Of a stretch of DNA of 64,000 bases, positions 1 to 8,153 are shown piece by piece. A program made the translations under genes and the position numbers. Each line of letters opens with the position of its first letter. Within the stretch, counting starts at the first letter, position 1. A model generated the notes under the pieces. That model worked only from the letters and a program-made list of their open reading frames with translations. It did not search any database and was not told the origin of the DNA. Location of the stretch: positions 5,642,001-5,706,000 of the forward strand of contig NZ_CP019510.1 in NCBI RefSeq assembly GCF_002002885.1, given 5' to 3'. Source of the DNA: Janthinobacterium sp. LM6. GTDB lineage: Bacteria > Pseudomonadota > Gammaproteobacteria > Burkholderiales > Burkholderiaceae_D.

Positions 1-2136
1 CAGCGTTTTTTCGGCGCTGACGCGGCGAAGGCGGCGCTTGCCGACTAGCAAATGGATCAATTGGATGCACAGCAGGATGACGACGATCAAGACCGTGGCG
101 TAGGCAATCGCCGTGCCGTAGTTGCCGTTCGACACCAGGCCGATGATGTAGGACGTGGCCATGTCGTAATCGGCGCTGACGAGGAAGACGACGGCCGAGA
201 TCGACGTGATCGAGCGCACGAAGCCATACACGAGGGCCGAGGCGATGGCCGGGCGCAGCAGCGGCAGGATGACCTTGCGCATGGTGGTCCAGCTGCTGGC
301 GCCCAGGGTGATCGATGCCTCATCCAGGCTGCCGTCGAGCTGGCGCATGGCGGCGATGCCCGTGCGTAAGCCCATCGGCATGTTGCGGAAGACAAAGCAC
401 AGGATCAGAATCGTCGCCGTGCCCGTCAACTCGATGGGCGCCGAGTTGAACGCCAGGATGTAGCTGATGCCGATGACGGTGCCGGGAATGGCAAAGCTGA
501 GCATGGTGCCGAACTCGAACGCGCTCTTCAGGGCGAATTGCTGGCGCACCAGCAGCCAGGCCGACAGGATGCCGACAAAGGCCGTCAAGGGCGCGGCGAT
601 GGCCGAGATCGTCAGCGTGGTGAACAGCGACGGCCAGGCCTGGCCCGTCCATTGCCAGCCGGAAGCGCCCGCCGTGATGCCAAAGGCGTCGATGTAATGG
701 CGCAAGGTGAAGGCGTTGTCCTGGCCCCAGTTATTCACGAAGCCGCCCGCCACCACGGTGCCGTAGACCAGGGCCGTGAAGGCGAACCATGGCAGGGCGA
801 TGGTCCACAAGGTGGTTTTCAGGCGCGGGTTGAGCGAGGCGTGGCCGCCGTGGTCGGCCTTGCCCGTCACCGTCACATACGATTTCTTGCCCAGCCACAG
901 GTTCTGGATGAAGAAGGCACCCACGGCAAACGTCAGCAGCACGATGGCCAAAGTCGCCGCGCGGCCCTGATCGTTCGAGGCGCCCACCACGGAAAAGAAG
1001 ATTTCCGTCGACAGCACGTGGAAGTTGCCGCCCAGCACCATCGGGTTGCCGAAGTCGGCCATGCTTTCGATAAAGCACAGCAAAAAGGCATTGGCGATGC
1101 CGGGACGCATCAAGGGCAGCGACACCTTGACGAAGGTTTGCCAGCTGCTGGCGCCCAGGGTGCCCGACGCTTCTTCCAGCGACGGGCTGACGCCTTCCAC
1201 CACACCAATCAATGTCATGAAGGCAATCGGAGCAAAGGCCAGCATCTGCGACAGCCACACGCCCGTCATGCCGTACAGCCAGCGGCTCTGCTCGATACCA
1301 AACAGGTCGCCGACGAGGCCCGTGATGGCGCCGTTGCGGCCGAACAGCAGGATCAGGGCCAGGCCCAGCACGAAGGGCGGCGTGACGATCGGCAAGATGG
1401 TGATGGCGCGCATCGGACGTACCCAGCGGCCATTGGTGCGCGTCACCAAGAGGGCGAACACGAGACCGAGGAAGGTGGCCGACACGCCCGTCAGCAGGGC
1501 CAGCGCCAGGGTATTCCAGGCCACGCCGCAGCGGCCGGGACCGGACACGCAATTGAGGCTCCAGATGCCGGGATCCGCCATGCGGCGCGCCAGGGCGGCG
1601 GCGCCCGTGCCGCCATCGTCCATCGGCTGGCCGGCGCTGACGAGGATCAGCGCGACGGGGAACAGCACGAACAGGGAAATCAAGCAAATGATGAGGCCGA
1701 TGGCGCCGGCCACGAAGGCGTCGCCGCGGCACACGCCGCAGGCGGCGGCGCCCGAGGTGAGCAGGAACAGCAGGCACAGCGACAGCAGCAGCGCGCCGAA
1801 ACCGAGACCGGTGCCGGCGGCCAGCGGGCCCCAGCCCAGCCATGCCAGCCACAGCAGGCCCGCGCCGCCGAGGGCGATCTGGCCCAGGCCCAGGGTCTTG
1901 CGGTGGGGATTGGCGGCCACCAGCGCGGCGCTGGCGGCGAGCAGGGCGAAGAACACGCCCAGCGGCCAGGCGCCGAACGACAGCAGGTGCAGCATGGCCG
2001 GTGCGCCGCGGTCACTGAAGAACTGGCCGTCCCGCAACCACTCGCCGGCGAACAATCCCGCTTCCTGCTGCTGCCAGGGCAACAGGCACAACGCTGCCAG
2101 GGCGGCCAGCAGCCAGCCGTAAAATATCTTTTTCAT
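1..2136 (-). CDS. ABC transporter permease, ferric-iron (FbpB/AfuB) type, partial at the left edge
   Basis: Inner-membrane permease of a binding-protein-dependent importer, read leftward; the 3' end lies outside the window. The frame stays open for 712 codons from the ATG at 2136; another in-frame ATG at 2145 is possible. It carries two fused permease domains. The EAA-type cytoplasmic loops read EEASGTLGASSWQTFVKVSLP and DEASITLGASSWTTMRKVILP, and each is followed by a hydrophobic block. Members of the FbpB/AfuB class have this duplicated layout at about 700 residues, so only a short C-terminal tail is probably missing. The binding-protein gene lies 154 bases upstream on the same strand. The ATPase gene would be expected just beyond the left edge. 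Ferric iron is the family default; the true substrate is not proven. Confidence 0.88.
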   Translation of the reverse strand, partial: MKKIFYGWLLAALAALCLLPWQQQEAGLFAGEWLRDGQFFSDRGAPAMLHLLSFGAWPLGVFFALLAASAALVAANPHRKTLGLGQIALGGAGLLWLAWLGWGPLAAGTGLGFGALLLSLCLLFLLTSGAAACGVCRGDAFVAGAIGLIICLISLFVLFPVALILVSAGQPMDDGGTGAAALARRMADPGIWSLNCVSGPGRCGVAWNTLALALLTGVSATFLGLVFALLVTRTNGRWVRPMRAITILPIVTPPFVLGLALILLFGRNGAITGLVGDLFGIEQSRWLYGMTGVWLSQMLAFAPIAFMTLIGVVEGVSPSLEEASGTLGASSWQTFVKVSLPLMRPGIANAFLLCFIESMADFGNPMVLGGNFHVLSTEIFFSVVGASNDQGRAATLAIVLLTFAVGAFFIQNLWLGKKSYVTVTGKADHGGHASLNPRLKTTLWTIALPWFAFTALVYGTVVAGGFVNNWGQDNAFTLRHYIDAFGITAGASGWQWTGQAWPSLFTTLTISAIAAPLTAFVGILSAWLLVRQQFALKSAFEFGTMLSFAIPGTVIGISYILAFNSAPIELTGTATILILCFVFRNMPMGLRTGIAAMRQLDGSLDEASITLGASSWTTMRKVILPLLRPAIASALVYGFVRSITSISAVVFLVSADYDMATSYIIGLVSNGNYGTAIAYATVLIVVILLCIQLIHLLVGKRRLRRVSAEKTL

Positions 2137-2290
2137 GAGTTTCATCCAACTATGAACGTCTGAAATTCTGTTGCGCGGTGCGCTCTGTTTCCCAGACGTT
2201 TTGAACAATTGATATAGGTTTAACGCCTGCCAAAACTGTAGCGAGCGGCAGTGAGTTGCGGCCGAGACGCGCAGTAAGTTTTGACGCGCG

Positions 2291-3310
2291 TTAATTGCCG
2301 GCAGAATAAATCTGCGTGGTCCAGCGTTGTAATAAGCGCTTGCGCGTGTCCGAGGCGCCATACTTGGCGAAGTCGTAGTTGATGGTCTTGATGTTTTCCA
2401 GGCGCGGCGAGGCGGCGGGAATGGTGGCGGCCGTATTCGACGGGATCTGGAACGCCAGCGCTTTCACGGCTTCGCTCTGCACGTCCGGACGCAGGGCGAA
2501 TTCATAGAATTTCTTTGCCTGCTCCATGTTTTTCGCGCCCTTGACGATGCTCATCGAGCCGATCTCGTAGCCCGTGCCTTCGCAGGGCGGCAAGACTTTC
2601 ACGGGAAAGCCGGCCACGGTCAGTTTCATCAGGTCGTGCATGAAACCGATGGCCACGCCCGCTTCGCCGCGGCCCACGTCCTCGCCGGGCGCCACGCCCG
2701 CGTTCGGATACTTGCTGACGTTCTGCCCCATTTTCGCCAGGAAATCGAAGGCGTCCTCTTCTCCCATCAACTGCACCACGGTGGCCAGCGCGTTGTAGGC
2801 GGCGCCCGAGGAGTTCGGGTTGGCCATCTCGATCTCGCCCTTGTAGGCGGGCTTGACGAGGTCTTTCCAGCATTGGGGCGGCGGCAGGTTTTTCTTCTTC
2901 AGCACGTTTTCGTTGTAGGCCAGGCCCAGGATGCCGATATAGATGCCGACGGTGCGGTATTTGGCCGTCTCGGCCTGCTTGAGCGCCCACGGCTGCAGCT
3001 TGGGCAGGGTGGGCGACTTGTATTCTTCCGTATAGCCTTCGGCGGCGGCTTGCAGATGCGGGTCGCCCGTGCCGCCCCACCAGATGTCCGATTTCGGGTT
3101 CGACGCTTCGGCGCGGATCTTCGCATACGCCTCGCCGGCGCTCTTCCTGATCATCGATACCTTGATCTTGCTTTCCGCCTCGAAGCGGTTCTTCATCAGC
3201 TGGCACCACTCCATGTCGGCCGAACACAGCACGGACAGGCGTTCCTCGGCGGCCATGGCCGTCATCGGCAGGGCCAGGCTTATAGCAATCGCAACATTGC
3301 GCATCTTCAT
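2291..3310 (-). CDS. ABC transporter substrate-binding protein, AfuA/FbpA type (COG1840)
   Basis: Periplasmic binding protein, 339 residues, that would feed the permease downstream. It begins MKMRNVAIAIS with a Sec signal peptide ending near AMA-AEE. The mature part contains the CSADMEWCQLM segment seen in one branch of COG1840 iron-type binding proteins, then IWWGGTGDP and a C-terminal lobe typical of class D binding proteins. The start was set at 3310 because GGAG stands 7 bases upstream; the frame is open 15 codons further. The two cysteines near the N-terminus (VLCSADMEWC) could form a disulfide. The ligand may be ferric iron, another chelated metal, or a phosphonate-like compound; sequence alone does not decide. 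A palindrome upstream at 3412 is a candidate operator. Confidence 0.85.
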   Translation of the reverse strand: MKMRNVAIAISLALPMTAMAAEERLSVLCSADMEWCQLMKNRFEAESKIKVSMIRKSAGEAYAKIRAEASNPKSDIWWGGTGDPHLQAAAEGYTEEYKSPTLPKLQPWALKQAETAKYRTVGIYIGILGLAYNENVLKKKNLPPPQCWKDLVKPAYKGEIEMANPNSSGAAYNALATVVQLMGEEDAFDFLAKMGQNVSKYPNAGVAPGEDVGRGEAGVAIGFMHDLMKLTVAGFPVKVLPPCEGTGYEIGSMSIVKGAKNMEQAKKFYEFALRPDVQSEAVKALAFQIPSNTAATIPAASPRLENIKTINYDFAKYGASDTRKRLLQRWTTQIYSAGN

Positions 3311-3411
3311 CGTCTCACTCCAAGTTTGTTGTCGTTGTGGTACTTCAGACCGCACCGCTATCTTGCGGTGTCACTGTCCCGGGATGTGCTTTTAAAGGCC
3401 TTGCACTGCAT

Positions 3412-3425
3412 TGCACACGTGTGCA
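3412..3425. promoter_or_regulatory. 14-bp perfect palindrome upstream of the ABC importer genes
   Basis: TGCACACGTGTGCA is a perfect dyad about 100 bases upstream of the binding-protein start. A position in the promoter region of the leftward operon and perfect symmetry suggest a repressor or activator site. No regulator gene lies next to it, so its partner is unknown. Confidence 0.4.
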
Positions 3426-3496
3426 CACCTTACCACCAGCCGATTTTGACTGTCAACAAGAATCTCGGCAGGCGTGCCGCGTGGTGTTTTACCGAC

Positions 3497-3530
3497 AAAA
3501 AAAGCCGCCAGCGTTGCAGCTGGCGGCTTT
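3497..3530 (-). terminator. Intrinsic terminator of the MFS gene
   Basis: A perfect 12-bp stem (AAAGCCGCCAGC paired with GCTGGCGGCTTT, 6-base loop) is followed on the minus strand by a run of seven T (A run at 3497-3503). It lies 26 bases past the stop of the MFS transporter gene that ends at 3556. Confidence 0.88.
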
Positions 3531-3555
3531 CGGGACCGGTGGGGTCAGAGGGGTG

Positions 3556-4806
3556 TTACTGCCAGGCTTCCTTGCCCGCGCGTGGCTTGCCCACCATCAA
3601 CAGCGCGCCCAGAGTCAGCACGGCTGCCAGCGACAGGTAATAGCCGACGTATTGCAAGCCGTAGTTGGTGGCCAGCCAGGTGGCGATGTACGGCGCCAGC
3701 GAGGCGCCCAGGATGCCGGCCAGGTTGAACGTCAGCGAGGCGCCCGTGTAGCGCACTTCGGGCGGGAACAGTTCGGACAACATCGTGCCCAGCGGACCGT
3801 AGGTCATGCCCATCAGGCCCAGGCCGACAGCCATGAAGACCGTCACTTCCCACGTCACGCCCGAGCCGAACATGGGAGCGAGCACCAGGCCGAAGATGGC
3901 GATGGCGACGGAGACCCAGATCAGGGTGGCGCGGCGGCCGCGGCGGTCGGCCAGCACGGCCGAGAATGGAATCGTCAGGGCGAAGAACAGCACGGCAAAC
4001 AGCTGCACGACGAGGAATTCCTTGCGCGTGAAGCCCAGCTTGGTCGTACCCCAGCTCAGCGCGAACACCGTCATCAGGTAGAACAGCACGAAGGTGGCCA
4101 GGGCGATGATGGTGCCCAGGAACAACATGCGGCCATGCTGGCGGAACACGGTGGCCACGGGCAGCTTGACGACTTCGTTCTTGTCGATGACTTTCTGGAA
4201 GTCCGGCGTTTCCGTGATCTTCAGACGCACGTACAGGCCGACGATGACCAGCAGCGCGCTGGCCAGGAACGGGATGCGCCAGCCGTAGCTGAAGAATTGC
4301 TCATCGGTCATGGTTTCGCTCAGCAGCAGGAAGATGCCGCCCGACAGGAAGAAGCCGATCGGCGCGCCCAGCTGCGGGAACATGCCGTACCAGGCGCGCT
4401 TGCCCGGTGGCGCATTTTCCGTGGCCAGCAGCACCGCGCCGCCCCACTCGCCGCCCAGGCCCAGGCCCTGGCCGAAACGGCACAGCGCCAGCAGCAGCGG
4501 CGCCAAGGTGCCGATGGCGGCATACGTCGGCAGCAAGCCGATGATGACGGTGGAGATACCCATGGTCAGCAAAGCGGCCACGAGGGTGGCCTTGCGGCCG
4601 ATGCGGTCGCCGAAATGGCCGAACACGGCAGAACCGATGGGACGGGCAAAAAAGGCGATGGCGAACGTGGCCAGCGACTGCAGCACGGCGGCCGACGGGT
4701 CGCCGGCGGGGAAGAACAGTTTCGGGAACACCAGCACGGCGGCGGTGGCGTAGATATAAAAGTCAAAGAACTCGATGGTGGTGCCGATCAGGCTGGCGAA
4801 CAGCAC
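3556..4806 (-). CDS. MFS transporter, metabolite:H+ symporter (MHS/ShiA-ProP) family; start disrupted
   Basis: Inner-membrane proton symporter with about 12 helices. Family marks are EFFDFYIYATAAVLVFPKLF at the N-terminus, GHFGDRIGRK in the loop between helices 2 and 3, and RFGQGLGLGGEWGGA. The substrate is unknown; relatives take up organic acids, shikimate or betaines. The only start codon in this frame is a GTG at 4806, inside what looks like a longer N-terminus. A much better start, ATG at 4841 with AAGGAG upstream, is one base out of frame because of a run of seven C just after it. Eight C would give MSTPPKKNSPGTVLFASLIG joined to the rest, a normal N-terminus of 428 residues. The gene is therefore either phase-variable, weakly expressed from GTG, or affected by a sequencing slip. 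Confidence 0.85.
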   Translation of the reverse strand: MLFASLIGTTIEFFDFYIYATAAVLVFPKLFFPAGDPSAAVLQSLATFAIAFFARPIGSAVFGHFGDRIGRKATLVAALLTMGISTVIIGLLPTYAAIGTLAPLLLALCRFGQGLGLGGEWGGAVLLATENAPPGKRAWYGMFPQLGAPIGFFLSGGIFLLLSETMTDEQFFSYGWRIPFLASALLVIVGLYVRLKITETPDFQKVIDKNEVVKLPVATVFRQHGRMLFLGTIIALATFVLFYLMTVFALSWGTTKLGFTRKEFLVVQLFAVLFFALTIPFSAVLADRRGRRATLIWVSVAIAIFGLVLAPMFGSGVTWEVTVFMAVGLGLMGMTYGPLGTMLSELFPPEVRYTGASLTFNLAGILGASLAPYIATWLATNYGLQYVGYYLSLAAVLTLGALLMVGKPRAGKEAWQ

Positions 4807-4827
4807 CGTGCCGGGGGAATTTTTCTT

Positions 4828-4834
4828 GGGGGGG
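4828..4834. repeat. Homopolymer tract (7 G on plus strand) at the start of the MFS gene
   Basis: Seven consecutive G (C on the coding strand) lie two codons after the ATG at 4841. The tract length sets whether that ATG is in frame with the transporter: 7 is out of frame, 8 is in frame. This is the arrangement expected of a slipped-strand switch, and it is also a common site of base-calling error. Confidence 0.8.
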
Positions 4835-4933
4835 TGCTCATTTACTGCGCTCCTTGGGGAGGGTGTCTAAAGGCCATTCTCTGGATGTTTTTTCAGGCAG
4901 CAGCACAGCACGTTGTATAAAGTAACCGCCAGT

Positions 4934-5065
4934 AAATTATTGTTATTTCTGACTTCCATAAGCGGCGTGCTGCTGCGTTGGCAGCCGCTCGCAGTGCTCG
5001 CACTGCGTCGCGACAGCCGCCTTGCATCACATCCGCTTCTGTTCATCATAAATTTACAATAATTT
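4934..5065. repeat. 132-bp segment bounded by 10-bp inverted repeats
   Basis: AAATTATTGT at 4934-4943 is the exact reverse complement of ACAATAATTT at 5056-5065. Between them sits a hairpin GCAGTGC-TC-GCACTGC at 4991-5006. The layout resembles a small non-autonomous element or a structured RNA, but no target duplication was seen. Confidence 0.35.
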
Positions 5066-5218
5066 CCCGACGATTACTTAGGCGCATTGTTCACCTATCA
5101 TAGCTGTGCGCGGACGTATTTGCTGTGAATTTGCTACTAAATTCGCAAACAAATTCCACGCAGCAACACGCCGTTGTTAACGGCAGGCAACGGTGAACAA
5201 ACGCGCGCTATCGCGCTG

Positions 5219-5234
5219 TGATCAGTGCTGATCA
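5219..5234. promoter_or_regulatory. Perfect dyad TGATCAG-TG-CTGATCA
   Basis: A 7-bp inverted repeat with a 2-base centre lies in the non-coding stretch upstream of the MFS gene, far (about 380 bases) from its start. It may be an operator or the foot of an RNA hairpin; no function can be assigned. Confidence 0.3.
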
Positions 5235-5537
5235 GAGAAACAACGGTCGTGCGCCATCCGGTTACCCGGGGCACGGCAGGAAAGGCGTCAGGGGATGGGC
5301 GACGTGTATCAGGCCCGGCGTATCGCCAGGCATTCCGTACCAGACCCGCGCGTCGGCATCGCGGCATCGGTCATTTGTGGTGAATCCTTGCCTGCGGCCC
5401 CTCCGGGTGGAGCGGGCCGGCGATCATCGCGCTGCATCACTAAGGATGCGGTTGATCTTGCTGTAAGCGGCTTATGATACGCGCAGTGGTGCGGTGCGGC
5501 AAGATAGTTTGAAATGCAAACCCCAACAGCAAGGACT

Positions 5538-5564
5538 GGGGTCGGACCCTGAGGGTCCGACCCC
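5538..5564. repeat. REP-like palindrome, copy 1
   Basis: Perfect 13-bp arms GGGGTCGGACCCT / AGGGTCCGACCCC separated by one base, in CTGGGG...CCCCGG flanks shared with the copies at 31438 and 43262. It lies 28 bases past the stop of the thioredoxin-like gene, where the hairpin could end transcription or protect the mRNA 3' end. Confidence 0.85.
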
Positions 5565-5591
5565 GGCATCTGCCGTTGGGCTTAAAACGAC

Positions 5592-5915
5592 CTACGCATC
5601 AATCAGGGCGAACGCCCTGGCGATCTCCGCGCTGTCGAGCGGGCGCACGAGGCGCGCCACTTCCTGGCCATCCTTGAGGAAAATCAAGGTCGGCCACAGT
5701 TTCACCCGGAAGTAGCGTCCCAGGGCGCGGCCGGGGCCGTCTTCCACGCGCAGGTGCGGCACCTCGGGGTGCTGCGCAAAGGCAGCGGCCAGCGGCGCCT
5801 GGGTGGCGCGGCAGTGGCCGCACCAGCCCGTGCCGAATTCCAGCAGGGCCGGGCCCGCCAGCGCGTCGATCCCGGCACGCGTGGGTTGCGCCACAGCATA
5901 CGTGTCATTCATCAT
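5592..5915 (-). CDS. Thioredoxin-family protein with CGHC active site
   Basis: Small cytoplasmic redox protein, 107 residues from the ATG at 5915. The motif GTGWCGHCRATQAPLA places the two cysteines at 32 and 35, the usual distance from the start of a thioredoxin. The cis-proline part reads FRVKLWPTLIFLKDGQEVARLVRP. CGHC rather than CGPC is the protein disulfide isomerase type pair and tends to be more oxidising, so reductase activity should not be assumed. No signal peptide is visible. AAGGAGAG just upstream of 5915 fixes the start; an ATG six codons earlier (5933) would abut the preceding FAH gene. The short gap to that gene suggests co-transcription. Confidence 0.85.
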   Translation of the reverse strand: MMNDTYAVAQPTRAGIDALAGPALLEFGTGWCGHCRATQAPLAAAFAQHPEVPHLRVEDGPGRALGRYFRVKLWPTLIFLKDGQEVARLVRPLDSAEIARAFALIDA

Positions 5916-5933
5916 GCCGCTCTCCTTGTCCAC

Positions 5934-6629
5934 TCAGACCACTTTCACGCGCAGTTCGCCCAGGCCATCGATGGCCCCCACCAGCTCGTCGCCGCGCTGC
6001 ACGGCCGCCACGCCGGCCGGCGTACCCGTGTAGATCAGGTCGCCCGGCTGCAAGGTGAAATAGGTCGACAGGTCGGCGATAGTTTCCGCCACATTCCAGA
6101 TCAGCATATCGATGCTGCTGCTTTGGCGCAGCTCGCCATTCACGCGCAGGGTGATGGCGGCATGCTGGACGTCACCCGCCTGCGCGGCCGGCGTGATGGG
6201 GCCGATGGGCGCCGAGTGCTCGAAGGCCTTGCCCGTCTCCCACGGACGGCCCAGTTTTTTCGCCGCGCCCTGCACGTCGCGACGCGTCATGTCCAGGCCG
6301 ATCGCATAGCCCCACACGTGGCTCAGCGCATCGGCCACGCCGATATCGCTGCCGCCCTTGCCGATGGCCACCACCAGTTCCATCTCATGCTGGAAATCCT
6401 GCGTCTGCGCCGGATACGGCAGCTCGCCCATCGTGCCGGCTGGCACGGGCAGCACGGCGTCGGCGGGCTTCATGAAGAAAAACGGCGCCTCGCGGCCCGT
6501 GTGGCCCATTTCCTTGGCATGGTCGACATAGTTGCGGCCCACGCAATAGATGCGGTGGACGGGGAAAGTATCAACGCTGCCGCTGACGGGAACACTGGGC
6601 TGGATGGCTGCGGGAATGACATACGACAT
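5934..6629 (-). CDS. Fumarylacetoacetate hydrolase-family protein (fumarylpyruvate hydrolase / YcgM type)
   Basis: Cytosolic metal-dependent hydrolase or decarboxylase, 231 residues, the length of the short FAHD1/YcgM/NagK branch. Family marks are YCVGRNYVDHAKEMG near the N-terminus, FQHEMELVVAIG with the metal-binding acidic residues, GYAIGLDMTRRDVQ, and GDLIYTGTPAGVAAVQ near the C-terminus. Family members cleave fumarylpyruvate or decarboxylate oxaloacetate. Its place beside pca genes makes a role in aromatic ring-cleavage pathways plausible, for example the gentisate route, but the specific substrate is inferred only. It is read leftward, just before the thioredoxin-like gene and 76 bases beyond the end of the transporter gene. 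Confidence 0.85.
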   Translation of the reverse strand: MSYVIPAAIQPSVPVSGSVDTFPVHRIYCVGRNYVDHAKEMGHTGREAPFFFMKPADAVLPVPAGTMGELPYPAQTQDFQHEMELVVAIGKGGSDIGVADALSHVWGYAIGLDMTRRDVQGAAKKLGRPWETGKAFEHSAPIGPITPAAQAGDVQHAAITLRVNGELRQSSSIDMLIWNVAETIADLSTYFTLQPGDLIYTGTPAGVAAVQRGDELVGAIDGLGELRVKVV

Positions 6630-6666
6630 GAAAACTCCTGATCGGCACGATAAAAAGGCGGCGATG

Positions 6667-6689
6667 AAAAAGGGACACCGCAGTGTCCC
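6667..6689 (-). terminator. Intrinsic terminator of the PcaT-like transporter gene
   Basis: Stem GGGACAC / GTGTCCC with a 4-base loop (6672-6689), followed on the minus strand by a T run (A run 6667-6671). It lies just past the transporter stop at 6706. Confidence 0.75.
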
Positions 6690-6705
6690 CTATTTTACGA
6701 CAACG

Positions 6706-8001
6706 TTACTTCAGCAAGCCCGAGCGGCTCGGGTCCGGCATGCGGATGGCCACGATGAAGGAAATCAGGCACATGATGGTGACATACCAATAGAAATACT
6801 CTTCCACGTGCCAGGCCTTGAACTGCAGCGCCACGTATTCGGCCGAACCGCCGAACATGGCGTTGGCGACCGCATACGACAGGCCCACGCCCAGCGCGCG
6901 CACTTCGACGGGGAACATTTCCGCCTTGATCAGGCCGCTGATCGAGGTGTAGAAGCTGATGATGGCCAGCGCGATGATGATCAGGCCGAACGCCGCGTAC
7001 GGGCTGGAAATATCCTTCAAGGCATGCATGATCGGCAGCACGCACAGGGTGGCCAGGCCGCCGAAGAACAGCATCGAGGTGCGGCGGCCGATGCGGTCGG
7101 ACAAGGCGCCGAACACCGGTTGCAAAATCATGTAGACGAGCAAGGCGCACGTCATGACGGCGCTGGCCGTCTTGGTGTCCATGCCGGCCGTGTTGACCAG
7201 GTATTTCTGCATGTAGGTGGTAAACGTGTAGAACACGAGCGAGCCGCCGGCAGTAAAGCCCAGCACGGTAATAAACGCGCGCTTGTGTTTGAGCAAGCCG
7301 CGCAGGCTGCCCGCGTCCTTGTCCTTGCGCTCGCTGGCGGTCGTCGTTTCCGTCAGGGATTTACGCAGGTTCAGCGACACGAGGGCCGCCAGGGCGCCGA
7401 ACACGAACGGGATGCGCCAGCCCCAGGCGCGCAATTCTTCCAGGGTCAGCAGTTGCTGCAAGACCACCAGCACCAGCAAGGCCAGCAGCTGGCCGCCGAT
7501 CAGGGTCACGTACTGGAACGAGGCGAAGAAACCGCGCTTGCCCGATTCCGACACTTCACTCATGTAGGTGGCGCTGGTACCGTATTCGCCGCCCACGGAC
7601 AAGCCCTGGAACAGGCGCGCCACCAGCAGCAGGAACGGGGCGAAGGCGCCGATGGTTTCATACGTGGGTAGCACGGCGATCATCAGCGAGCCGCCGCACA
7701 TCATCAGCACGGAAATCATCATCGACTGGCGGCGGCCGTATTTGTCGGCGATACGGCCGAACAGCCAGCCGCCCACCGGACGCATGAGGAAACCGGCGGC
7801 AAAGATGCCGGCCGTCTGCAGCAGCTGCGTCGTCGGGTTACCGGAAGGGAAGAAGGCGTGCGAGAAGTACAGCGCGCAAAACGAGTAAATGTAGAAGTCG
7901 AACCATTCGACCAGGTTACCGGAGGAAGCGCCAATGATGGCCTTGATGCGCTGCTGGGATGTCAGCTGCGCAACGTCATGCGGAGTATCGTGGGATGTCA
8001 T
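6706..8001 (-). CDS. MFS dicarboxylate:H+ symporter, PcaT/KgtP-like (MHS family)
   Basis: Inner-membrane proton symporter, 431 residues and about 12 helices. KgtP of E. coli has almost the same length. Marks include [19 protein letters not shown] in helix 1, [17 protein letters not shown] in the loop after helix 2, and [20 protein letters not shown]. The start at 8001 (MTSHDTPHD) fits the family; the frame stays open 42 codons upstream without a better site. Because the gene follows pcaI-pcaJ-pcaF on the same strand, uptake of beta-ketoadipate or a related dicarboxylate, as by PcaT of pseudomonads, is the best guess. A hairpin with a T run lies between pcaF and this gene, so it may have its own promoter. 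Confidence 0.85.
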   Translation of the reverse strand: MTSHDTPHDVAQLTSQQRIKAIIGASSGNLVEWFDFYIYSFCALYFSHAFFPSGNPTTQLLQTAGIFAAGFLMRPVGGWLFGRIADKYGRRQSMMISVLMMCGGSLMIAVLPTYETIGAFAPFLLLVARLFQGLSVGGEYGTSATYMSEVSESGKRGFFASFQYVTLIGGQLLALLVLVVLQQLLTLEELRAWGWRIPFVFGALAALVSLNLRKSLTETTTASERKDKDAGSLRGLLKHKRAFITVLGFTAGGSLVFYTFTTYMQKYLVNTAGMDTKTASAVMTCALLVYMILQPVFGALSDRIGRRTSMLFFGGLATLCVLPIMHALKDISSPYAAFGLIIIALAIISFYTSISGLIKAEMFPVEVRALGVGLSYAVANAMFGGSAEYVALQFKAWHVEEYFYWYVTIMCLISFIVAIRMPDPSRSGLLK

Positions 8002-8085
8002 ATCAGTCTTCTTGTTCGTGTGAAAAAGCCAACGCCAGCCGGGTTGCCCGGGCTGGTTTTGCATCATACGCCCTTGATCAGGGTC

Positions 8086-8125
8086 AAAAAGCCGCCCGGC
8101 ATACGCGTTAATACGTATCGCCGGC
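8086..8125 (-). terminator. Possible terminator after pcaF
   Basis: On the minus strand an imperfect stem (GCCGGC-ATACG pairing with CGTAT-GCCGGGC around an AT-rich loop) is followed closely by five T (A run 8086-8090). It would separate pcaIJF from the transporter gene, at least in part. Confidence 0.45.
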
Positions 8126-8153
8126 AACTTTTTTCACCTGCGGGCGGGCGGAA

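Larger units (their letters stand above)
4842..5537. other. Long non-coding stretch between the MFS gene and the thioredoxin-like gene
   Basis: About 700 bases with no convincing gene on either strand. It contains an inverted pair AAATTATTGT (4934-4943) and ACAATAATTT (5056-5065) that brackets a 7-bp hairpin at 4991-5006. It also holds the dyad at 5219-5234 and a GC-rich part (5240-5450) with short inverted segments. The left part should hold the promoter of the MFS gene. I recognised no 6S RNA, 4.5S RNA, RNase P RNA or riboswitch consensus. Confidence 0.6.

Noticed and set aside
538-2163. 541-codon plus-strand frame opposite the ABC permease
   Set aside because: Composition rich in Gln, His, Arg and Gly is the usual antisense shadow of a GC-rich gene; the minus strand carries a clear permease.
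3539-3560. Possible fourth REP-like copy (GGGGTCAG followed by AGGGG)
   Set aside because: Only a half arm is present and it cannot fold into the 27-bp hairpin.
3337-4920. 527-codon plus-strand frame over the MFS gene
   Set aside because: Antisense shadow of the transporter; no domain likeness and it runs through a terminator.
4867-5049. 60-codon minus-strand frame before the MFS gene
   Set aside because: Low-complexity Ser/Arg/Asn/Cys composition and it lies across an inverted repeat; more likely non-coding.
5218-5466. 82-codon plus-strand frame in the non-coding stretch
   Set aside because: No ribosome binding site, family likeness or codon pattern; overlapping frames on both strands are equally open.
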